From Candidatus Omnitrophota bacterium (GTDB taxonomy: Bacteria > Omnitrophota > Gorgyraeia > Gorgyraeales > Gorgyraeaceae), in contig JAHIUV010000138.1 of the NCBI GenBank assembly GCA_018817035.1, positions 1 to 7,228 on the forward strand: a stretch of DNA of 7,228 nucleotides, written 5' to 3'. How positions within the stretch are numbered: position 1 is the first letter of the stretch; each line of letters opens with the position of its first letter. This document shows, piece by piece, positions 1 through 6,040 of this stretch. Made by a program: the position numbers and the translations under genes. Below the pieces are notes generated by a model. The model had not been told where the DNA came from. It worked only from the letters and a program-made list of their open reading frames with translations, and searched no databases.

Positions 1-513
1 CACACCTACGGGCATTCTGAGCGCGTCATGGAATACTGTACTGAAATAGCTCACTTGCTTAACCTTTCTAATAACGAAAAAGAGATATTGAAATACGCCA
101 GTCTTTTGCATGACATAGGTAAGATAGGTATAGATGTAGGTATTCTAAGAAAGCCGTCAAAACTAAATCAAGAGGAATGGAACATAATGGTCATGCATCC
201 GGTGTTGGGCTCCAGCATCGTGGAGCAGATAGGTTTTTTGAGTGACCTCGCGCCCATAATACTGCGGCATCATGAGAGGTATGACGGTAAAGGATATCCG
301 GGGAAGCTCAAGAATAAAAAGATACCTCTTGGCGCCAGGATACTTTCTGTTGTGGACGCCTATGAGTCCATGGTTTCTGACAGGCCGTACAGAAAAGGCC
401 TTTCTTTTGAAAAGGCCAAGCAGGAGTTGATAAGTGGATCAGGCACACAGTTTGACCCGGATATAGTAAAGGTGTTTATTAAGGCCCTGGACGCTAAAAA
501 GAATAATAAATAA
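1..513 (+). CDS. HD-GYP domain phosphodiesterase, 3' part (5' end outside window)
   Basis: The reading frame is open from base 1, so the gene starts upstream; the ATG at 28 lies inside the domain and is not its start. The translated part is a nearly whole HD-GYP domain. It opens with HTYGHSERV (first conserved His region), then has the HDIGKIG metal-binding motif near base 109, a conserved MHP, the HHERYDGKGYPG signature at about 268-303 and the ARILSVVDAYESM...DRPYRKG block, and ends with the usual GSGTQFDP region. HD-GYP proteins are metal-dependent phosphodiesterases that hydrolyse cyclic di-GMP (some act on related dinucleotides). All the expected metal ligands appear present, so it is probably active. 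A sensor or receiver domain may precede it but cannot be seen. It is followed by a 74-base gap with a hairpin and is probably transcribed separately from argS. Confidence 0.93.
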   Translation, partial: HTYGHSERVMEYCTEIAHLLNLSNNEKEILKYASLLHDIGKIGIDVGILRKPSKLNQEEWNIMVMHPVLGSSIVEQIGFLSDLAPIILRHHERYDGKGYPGKLKNKKIPLGARILSVVDAYESMVSDRPYRKGLSFEKAKQELISGSGTQFDPDIVKVFIKALDAKKNNK

Positions 514-544
514 TACATGGATTGCGCGGGAATATCCGTGAATG

Positions 545-577
545 AACCGTAGTGGAGGCCTGACCTCTCCTGCGGTT
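545..577 (+). terminator. Hairpin between the HD-GYP gene and argS, possible terminator
   Basis: Bases 545-558 pair with 564-577 around a 5-base loop (559-563). The 14-position stem has one mismatch (553/569) and two G-T wobbles. A run of four T (576-579) overlaps its 3' end. This resembles a weak intrinsic terminator for the upstream gene. Its end is only 10 bases before the argS ATG, so it could instead, or also, affect argS translation. Pairing is read directly; function is inference. Confidence 0.5.
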
Positions 578-587
578 TTAACTCAAT

Positions 588-2243
588 ATGACAAAGATAG
601 AGAATTTCATAATAGATCTGGTAAAAAGCTCAGCCGAAAAAATATCTTCAGGGGCGTTTCCGGAGGAGGTGTCCGGCGTTTATCTGGAGATCCCAAAGGA
701 AAAGAAATTCGGGGATTTCTCGACTAATATTGCCATGCGGCTTACCAAGGCGCTCAGAAAACCGCCTTACGAGCTCGCCGGGACTATAGTTGACGAAATA
801 AACAAAACCGGCAAAGAGGCTTTACTCGAATCAGGCATAGAAGGCATAAGAATAGAAAAACCCGGATTTATAAATTTTTACATTTCGCACAGGGTAGCAA
901 TAGATACTTTGAGCGGTATCATCGAGGAAGGCTTAAAATATGGCAGGCTTTCCCTGGGTAAAGGCAAAAAAGTACAGGTAGAGTTTGTGAGCGCTAATCC
1001 TACCGGCCCTCTGACCGTTGCCCATGGCAGGCAGGCCGCGGTAGGCGACAGCCTGGCAAGGATACTGGAGTTTTGCGGGTACGAAGTAGTCCGCGAATAT
1101 TATTTGAATGACGAAGGCGTCCAAATGGGCATATTAGGAGAATCTGTTAAGTCAAGGTACTTGGAATCGATCGGAGATAAAAAAGATTTTCCGGAAAATG
1201 GCTATAAAGGTGGATATATTTATGATATAGCCGGCGAGATCAGGGACTTGCATAAGGGGTCCGCCGCTATCGAAGATAATTTTTTCGTCGAGTACGCGTA
1301 TAAATGGCTTATGAAAAAAATAGAGAAAGACCTCGAGGATTTCGGGGTGGCTTTTGACGTCTGGTACAGCCAAAAAAAATTATCAAAGTCGGGAAAAATA
1401 GAAAAGGCTTTTGATATCTTGAGGAAAAAAGGATTTTTGTACGAAAAGGACGGCGCGACATGGTTCAAGTCCACTGAGTTCGGAGACGATAAAGACAGGG
1501 TAGTGATAAAAAATGACGGGACCCTCACGTACCTGTCGCCTGACATAGCCTATCATAAGGAAAAATTCGAAAAAGGCTATTCCCGTATAATAAATATCTG
1601 GGGACCGGATCATCACGGCTATATAAAACGTATTAAAGCCGCGTGCCAGGCCCTGGGTTTTGACAAAGACGCGCTATTTATTTTGATCTCCCAGTTGGTC
1701 ACTCTTTACAGGGATAAGAAGCCCGTTAGGATGTCGACGAGAGAAGGGGATTTCATAACCCTGCGGCAGGTAATGGATGAGGTCGGAAAAGACGCCACCA
1801 GGTTCTTTTTTATGATGAGGCGCACCGACAGTCATCTTGATTTTGACCTCGAGCTGGCTAAATCAAAGACCATGGAAAACCCTGTCTTTTATATCCAGTA
1901 CGCGCACGCGAGGATCTCCAGCATAGTCAAGTTTTCAGACGGCGCAAAAGTCGACCTAAAGAACTTACATCTCCTTGATAAAGACGAGGAGAGAGATATT
2001 ATAAAAGAATTGATGCGTTTTCCTAAGATCATAGAGTCGTCCGAGCGTAACCTCGAGCCTCATGTACTGCTTTCTTATCTTCAGGACCTGGCAGGGCTTT
2101 TTCATTCCTATTATAATTCCCATCGCATAGTCACTGATGATAAAATCCTTACGGCGGCAAGGCTTGCCATGGCAGGCGCTGTCAGGACCGCGCTTTACAA
2201 CGGCTTAACACTCTTAGGCGTATCCGCTCCGGAAAAAATGTAG
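588..2243 (+). CDS. argS: Arginyl-tRNA synthetase (ArgRS), class I
   Basis: It charges tRNA-Arg with arginine in the cytoplasm, using ATP. The 551-residue length matches bacterial ArgRS. In order: the N-terminal Add-1 (tRNA D-loop-binding) domain (about 1-100, with KKFGDFSTNIAMRL); the class I core beginning VEFVSANPTGPL (about 131-142); the HIGH-equivalent at 143-146; the YYLNDEG block (171-177); PDHHGYIKRIKAA (340-352); the KMSKS-equivalent MSTR (382-385); and the C-terminal DALR anticodon-binding domain with LLSYLQDLAGLFHSYYNSHR, ending in the family-typical LLGVSAPEKM. The HIGH-equivalent reads T-V-A-H rather than the common H-[VI]-G-H, so the first His and the Gly are replaced while the second His is kept. 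The start is ATG 588, because the N-terminal domain begins there; no Shine-Dalgarno sequence precedes it. The stop is followed immediately by a 41-bp palindrome. Confidence 0.97.
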   Translation: MTKIENFIIDLVKSSAEKISSGAFPEEVSGVYLEIPKEKKFGDFSTNIAMRLTKALRKPPYELAGTIVDEINKTGKEALLESGIEGIRIEKPGFINFYISHRVAIDTLSGIIEEGLKYGRLSLGKGKKVQVEFVSANPTGPLTVAHGRQAAVGDSLARILEFCGYEVVREYYLNDEGVQMGILGESVKSRYLESIGDKKDFPENGYKGGYIYDIAGEIRDLHKGSAAIEDNFFVEYAYKWLMKKIEKDLEDFGVAFDVWYSQKKLSKSGKIEKAFDILRKKGFLYEKDGATWFKSTEFGDDKDRVVIKNDGTLTYLSPDIAYHKEKFEKGYSRIINIWGPDHHGYIKRIKAACQALGFDKDALFILISQLVTLYRDKKPVRMSTREGDFITLRQVMDEVGKDATRFFFMMRRTDSHLDFDLELAKSKTMENPVFYIQYAHARISSIVKFSDGAKVDLKNLHLLDKDEERDIIKELMRFPKIIESSERNLEPHVLLSYLQDLAGLFHSYYNSHRIVTDDKILTAARLAMAGAVRTALYNGLTLLGVSAPEKM

Positions 2244-2284
2244 CTTAACTTCACAACAGTGCATTGCACTGTTGTGAAGTTAAG
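2244..2284. repeat. 41-bp perfect palindrome, copy 1
   Basis: The left arm CTTAACTTCACAACAGTGCA (2244-2263) is the exact reverse complement of 2265-2284, with a single T at the centre. It starts on the base after the argS TAG. An identical element lies at 5154-5194, with the central T on the same strand. As RNA it would fold into a roughly 19-bp hairpin with a 3-base loop. There is no T-tract after it, so it is not a classical intrinsic terminator. It may be a dispersed REP/MITE-like repeat, an intercistronic mRNA-processing hairpin or a protein-binding site; sequence alone does not decide. Confidence 0.95.
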
Positions 2285-2303
2285 CCCCTGCGAACCCGTT
2301 ACC

Positions 2304-4199
2304 ATGTTTAGATCAATAAAAATATATAAAGGCGAAGGCCTAAAATACAACGATCTCGCTAAAGAGCTTGTCGCGTACGGCTATGAGAGATGTCAGCGCA
2401 TCTCAGAACCGGGAGATTTTAGTATGCGCGGCGGCATAATAGATGTATTTCCTCCGGCTTTTGAAGGCCCTGTCAGGATAGAATTATCAGGTAATAAAGT
2501 AGAGTCCATAAAGAGCTTCAGTATCTTATCCAGCGAGACCCTTGAAGCGCACGCCATGATTATTATCCTGCCTAAATTAGCGCTTTATCCCAAAAGAAGA
2601 AGTTTTAAAAAACCGGAGTCCGGCGAAAGAACCCCGCTGGGATCTTTTATAGACATACAGATCAATGATTATGTCGTGCATGTCGATCACGGCATAGGCA
2701 TATTTAAAGGTTTTGAGAAAGTAAGATTCAAAGACGAAGAACGGGATAATATCATCATAAAATACGCGGAAGGCGATAAATTATACGTTCCCATAGAAGA
2801 GATGCACCTGATACAAAAGTATGTCGGGTTCGATAAAAAGCCTCCTAAGATATACAGATTAGGCAGCAAAGCATGGAAGAACGCCAAGGAAAAGGTCAAG
2901 AAAGGCATTTATTCGATGGCCTTTGAGCTTTTAGAGTTGAACGCGATGCGCGTGAAACTTAAGGGTTTCTCGTTTTTCCGGGACGGTGATTGGCAGGAGG
3001 AATTCGAAAAAAACTTCCCTTTTAAAGAAACGCCTGATCAGGCCCGCTCATGCGCTGAGGTTAAAAAAGATATGGAGTCCGGCAGGCCCATGGACAGGCT
3101 TTTATGCGGCGACGTAGGTTACGGTAAGACAGAAGTAGCGCTAAGGGCGGCTTTTAAAGCATGTATGGATAATAAACAAGTAGCGATGCTGGTCCCTACA
3201 ACGCTTCTCGCGGAACAGCATTGCATCACGTTTAAAGAAAGGATGAAGGATTTTCCCCTCAGGGTCGAGTTGATCTGCCGCTTCAGGACAGAGAAAGAGG
3301 TAACAGGGATAATGAGGGACATAACTGGCGGCGCGGTGGACATCGTCATAGGCACGCACGCCATATTGCGGAGAGATATGGCATTTAAAGACCTTGGGCT
3401 GGTCATCATAGATGAGGAGCAGCGTTTTGGCGTAAAGGACAAAGAAAGGTTAAAAAAAATGAGGACGTTGGTGGATGTGCTGACGCTTACCGCGACCCCT
3501 ATTCCCAGGACCTTGTACATGTCTCTCATGGGCCTGAAGGACATGTCTATCATAGAGACGCCGCCTCAAAATCGGCTTCCTATTGAAGTCGTAGTTTCTG
3601 AATACGACGCTAAGATGGTAAGGAAAGCCGTGCTTCGCGAAAAATGCCGCGGCGGACAGGTATTTTTCATACATAATCGTGTAGATGGCATAGACAAGAT
3701 AGCCGGGAATATTTCAGGCCTGATACCTGAGGTCAGCGTGGGCGTTGCGCACGGTCAGATGCGGCCCAGGGAACTGGAAGGCGTGATGAGGGAATTTATA
3801 AAAGGAAATATTGACGTTCTCGTATGTACGGTTATAATAGAATCTGGTATAGACATACCGAATGCCAATACGCTCATAGTGAACCGCGCCGACAGGTTTG
3901 GGCTGGCTGATCTTTACCAGCTAAAGGGCAGAGTCGGAAGGTTTTCTAATAAAGCGTACGCGTATTTTTTGGTTCCCAAAGGCAATATTATAAGCAGTGA
4001 ATCGGAAAGGAGACTTAAGGCGATAGCGCGTTATACGGAACTGGGTTCCGGGTTTAAGATCGCGATGGAAGACCTGGAAATAAGAGGAGCCGGCAATATA
4101 CTCGGCGCGCAGCAACATGGCTATGTATCTTCCGTGGGGTTTGACCTTTATTGCAGGATGCTCAAGGAGATAGTAGCTTCGCTTAATAGATCATCATGA
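2304..4199 (+). CDS. mfd: Shortened transcription-repair coupling factor (Mfd-like translocase)
   Basis: Mfd is an ATP-driven DNA translocase that pushes stalled RNA polymerase off DNA and recruits UvrA. From ATG 2304 the protein has 631 residues, against roughly 1,100-1,150 for usual Mfd. Seen in order: a UvrB-like fragment (about 15-90, with GDFSMRGGIIDVFPP at 37-51); the RNA-polymerase-interaction domain (from DYVVHVDHGIGIFKG, 122-136); Walker A GDVGYGKT (269-276); DEEQ (370-373); TATPIPRT (396-403); ESGIDIPNAN (513-522); QLKGRVGR (539-546); and the TRG motif DLEIRGAGNILG (590-601). Missing are the first part of the UvrB-like module with the UvrA-binding D2, the D3 region, and C-terminal D7. 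The motor looks intact. The start is uncertain: in-frame GTGs at 2259 and 2274 lie inside the palindrome, and similarity to Mfd seems to begin just before ATG 2304. No candidate has a Shine-Dalgarno sequence. The stop overlaps the next gene's ATG. Confidence 0.88.
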   Translation: MFRSIKIYKGEGLKYNDLAKELVAYGYERCQRISEPGDFSMRGGIIDVFPPAFEGPVRIELSGNKVESIKSFSILSSETLEAHAMIIILPKLALYPKRRSFKKPESGERTPLGSFIDIQINDYVVHVDHGIGIFKGFEKVRFKDEERDNIIIKYAEGDKLYVPIEEMHLIQKYVGFDKKPPKIYRLGSKAWKNAKEKVKKGIYSMAFELLELNAMRVKLKGFSFFRDGDWQEEFEKNFPFKETPDQARSCAEVKKDMESGRPMDRLLCGDVGYGKTEVALRAAFKACMDNKQVAMLVPTTLLAEQHCITFKERMKDFPLRVELICRFRTEKEVTGIMRDITGGAVDIVIGTHAILRRDMAFKDLGLVIIDEEQRFGVKDKERLKKMRTLVDVLTLTATPIPRTLYMSLMGLKDMSIIETPPQNRLPIEVVVSEYDAKMVRKAVLREKCRGGQVFFIHNRVDGIDKIAGNISGLIPEVSVGVAHGQMRPRELEGVMREFIKGNIDVLVCTVIIESGIDIPNANTLIVNRADRFGLADLYQLKGRVGRFSNKAYAYFLVPKGNIISSESERRLKAIARYTELGSGFKIAMEDLEIRGAGNILGAQQHGYVSSVGFDLYCRMLKEIVASLNRSS

Positions 4200-5152
4200 A
4201 AAATTTTATAGCGGCGATTACAACATTAGCGTGTTTTTTCTTACTACCTGGAGCATATGCCTCAGCGCAGACTGTCAATAAGATAGTGGCAGTGGTAAAT
4301 GAAGAGGTCGTGACACAGCAGGATGTCGACCAACTAAAGACGATCCTATACGCGCAATATGCCCAGGAATTCAAAGGAAACGACCTGTTAAAAAAAATGC
4401 GGGAAGTAGAAGGTGATCTCCTGCGCCAGATCATAGAGGATAAACTTGTACTGAGCCGCGCGAAAGAATTGAACGTAAGGGCCACGGATAATGAGATCGA
4501 AGATAAGCTTAAACTTATCAAGAGCAGTTTTCCTTCAGACGAAGTCTTTAATGAGACGTTAATGTCTCAGGGAGTTACCGTCGCCGATCTTAAAGACAGA
4601 TACAGGGACCAGATCATAATGAGAAAGATCGTTGAGTTCGGGGTGAAATCAAAAGTCTCTGTATTGCCTTCTGATGTAACCAAGTATTACGAAGACCATA
4701 GGCAAGAATTCAAGATAGATGAGAAGTATAAGGTAAGGCATATCTTGATAAAAGCGGATAGTGACGTGGACGCGGAGCTGGCAAAGGTAGAGACCGGGGA
4801 TATCTATGACGATATCGTCCGGGGCAGGGATTTCGCTGAACTGGCGAAAGAATATTCCCAGGGCCCCCATAAGGAACAGGGCGGTGATATGGGTTATCTC
4901 AGCAGGGGCACCATGCTTAAGGAATTGGACGACGCGATATTTTTGTTAAAGCCCGGAGAGTTTTCCCCGCCTATCCGAAGTGATCTCGGTTATCATATAT
5001 TCAAGGTCGAGGATGCGACTAATTCAGGTTACATGAGCCTCGATGGGGCAAAACAGGATATTGAGAAGATACTTTTTCAGAAAAAATTCAAAGAAAAACT
5101 CGACGAATGGCTGTCCGAATTAAAAGCAAAAGCCTATATCTCAATAAAATAA
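4196..5152 (+). CDS. Periplasmic SurA/PpiC-type peptidyl-prolyl cis-trans isomerase
   Basis: This is a secreted parvulin-family chaperone/foldase of 318 residues, expected to help outer-membrane or secreted proteins fold in the periplasm. Residues 1-24 form a signal peptide (short Lys-containing n-region, hydrophobic stretch to PGAYASA, likely cut after ASA). Residues 25-150 are a SurA-like N-terminal helical chaperone domain beginning VNKIVAVVNEEVVTQQDVDQ. A single parvulin domain lies at about 178-273 (KVRHILIKAD, DFAELAKEYSQGP, GGDMGYLSRGTM, LKPGEFSPPIRSDLGYHIFKVED). A short C-terminal helix (about 283-311) follows, as in SurA. E. coli SurA is longer and has two parvulin domains, so a single-domain SurA-like or PrsA-like name is safer than surA. 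It is translationally coupled to mfd by ATGA (4196-4199). Its position just before pdxA and rsmA matches surA in E. coli. Confidence 0.93.
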   Translation: MKNFIAAITTLACFFLLPGAYASAQTVNKIVAVVNEEVVTQQDVDQLKTILYAQYAQEFKGNDLLKKMREVEGDLLRQIIEDKLVLSRAKELNVRATDNEIEDKLKLIKSSFPSDEVFNETLMSQGVTVADLKDRYRDQIIMRKIVEFGVKSKVSVLPSDVTKYYEDHRQEFKIDEKYKVRHILIKADSDVDAELAKVETGDIYDDIVRGRDFAELAKEYSQGPHKEQGGDMGYLSRGTMLKELDDAIFLLKPGEFSPPIRSDLGYHIFKVEDATNSGYMSLDGAKQDIEKILFQKKFKEKLDEWLSELKAKAYISIK

Positions 5153-5153
5153 T

Positions 5154-5194
5154 CTTAACTTCACAACAGTGCATTGCACTGTTGTGAAGTTAAG
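5154..5194. repeat. 41-bp perfect palindrome, copy 2
   Basis: It is identical over all 41 bases to the element at 2244-2284: arms 5154-5173 and 5175-5194 around a central T, same orientation. It begins one base after the isomerase stop codon and fills nearly all of the 48-base gap before pdxA. Its last two bases form part of the AAGGGG that probably serves as the pdxA ribosome binding site. Flanking bases differ between the copies, so the repeat unit ends sharply at 41 bp. Confidence 0.95.
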
Positions 5195-5197
5195 GGG
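5192..5197 (+). promoter_or_regulatory. Probable pdxA ribosome binding site at the foot of the palindrome
   Basis: AAGGGG (5192-5197) precedes ATG 5201 with a 3-base gap to its last G (5 bases if the core is taken as AAGG, 5192-5195). It supports ATG 5201 over the in-frame TTG at 5174, which lies inside the palindrome. Its first three bases are the base-paired end of the hairpin, so folding could partly hide it. Confidence 0.55.
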
Positions 5198-5200
5198 AAT

Positions 5201-6040
5201 ATGAAAAGAAAATCGCGAATACTCATTACAACAGGCGACCCAAGAGGTATAGGCCCGGAGATCACCAAAAAGGCATTGAGCGATCCGCGGATCATGTCTT
5301 CCGCTGATTTTACCCTCATAAACACATGCGATAAAACAGGTTTTGATGCTGTACGCCGCGCCGCGGACATATTAAAAAAAGGCGACGCCGATGGCTTAGT
5401 CACAGCTCCTGTAAATAAATCAGCCATAAATGCCTCAGGTGTTAAATTTTCGGGACATACCGAATATCTGGCTAAAATAACGCGTAAAAAGAAAATAGCT
5501 ATGCTGTTTTGCGCCGGGGCATTCAGGGTCGCTATCGTTACCCGCCATATATCTTTAAAAGAAGTCCCCGCGGCATTAACGCGGACTGTCATCAAGGACA
5601 CTATATTACTGACCGCGGAAGCGCTCAGGAAGTATTTCAATGTGCGCGTTCCCAGGATCGGCGTATGCGGCCTGAACCCGCATTGCGGTGAGGATGGGAT
5701 CATGGGCACTGAGGAAAAAAGCGTAATAGCGCCCATTGTTAAAAAAGTAAGATCAAAGACGCTGAAGGTAGAAGGCCCTTTACCCGCTGACGTAATTTTT
5801 TATATGGCCCGCAATGATAGATTTGACGCCGTTATCTCGATGTATCACGATCAGGGCCTGGCGCCGTTCAAAATGATAGCTTTTGACAAAGGGGTCAATG
5901 TAACACTGGGATTGCCGTTTGTCAGGACCTCGCCTGATCATGGGACCGCGTATGACATTGCCGGCAAAGGCGTTGCCGATCCCTCGTCGATGAAAGAGGC
6001 CATAAAGCTGGCCGTTAAAATGTGCGCTGTCCGATGCTGA
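5201..6040 (+). CDS. pdxA: 4-hydroxythreonine-4-phosphate dehydrogenase PdxA, compact form
   Basis: PdxA oxidises 4-phosphohydroxy-L-threonine in the DXP-dependent pathway to pyridoxal 5'-phosphate, using NAD and a divalent metal. Visible motifs (numbered from ATG 5201): TTGDPRGIGPE (10-20), LVTAPVNK (66-73), SGHTEYLA (84-91), TRHIS (114-118), CGLNPHCGEDG (156-166), PLPAD (193-197), MYHDQGLAPFK (214-224), GVNVTLGLPFVRTSPDHGTAYDIAGKG (pieces within 231-257). The metal ligands (His at 116, 161 and 216) and the substrate-contact residues expected from E. coli PdxA (His86-Thr87, Asp197, Lys224, Asn233, Arg242) are all in place. At 279 residues it is about 50 shorter than usual. The loss falls between FTLI (37-40) and DKTGFDAV (44-51), where other PdxA proteins carry an extra segment. 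It overlaps rsmA by 7 bases and sits in the conserved chaperone-pdxA-rsmA order. Confidence 0.94.
   Translation: MKRKSRILITTGDPRGIGPEITKKALSDPRIMSSADFTLINTCDKTGFDAVRRAADILKKGDADGLVTAPVNKSAINASGVKFSGHTEYLAKITRKKKIAMLFCAGAFRVAIVTRHISLKEVPAALTRTVIKDTILLTAEALRKYFNVRVPRIGVCGLNPHCGEDGIMGTEEKSVIAPIVKKVRSKTLKVEGPLPADVIFYMARNDRFDAVISMYHDQGLAPFKMIAFDKGVNVTLGLPFVRTSPDHGTAYDIAGKGVADPSSMKEAIKLAVKMCAVRC

Noticed and set aside
542..727. A 61-codon + strand frame overlapping the argS start.
   Set aside because: It overlaps the well-supported ArgRS N-terminus in another frame and shows no family resemblance.
2241..2304. argS and mfd are in the same frame, separated only by one TAG, suggesting a read-through fusion.
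   Set aside because: ArgRS ends with its canonical LLGVSAPEKM at the TAG, and no other sign of stop recoding is seen in the window.
3119..3553. A 144-codon open frame on the minus strand.
   Set aside because: It lies opposite the mfd helicase core; the translation is low-complexity and Ser-rich, typical of an antisense shadow.
4223..4234. Possible lipoprotein lipobox (TLAC) in the chaperone signal peptide.
   Set aside because: The -3 position is Thr, and hydrophobic residues continue after the Cys to a good ASA cleavage site, favouring an ordinary signal peptide.
5161..5736. A 191-codon open frame on the minus strand.
   Set aside because: It lies opposite pdxA, which has clear conserved motifs, and its translation shows no recognisable domain.
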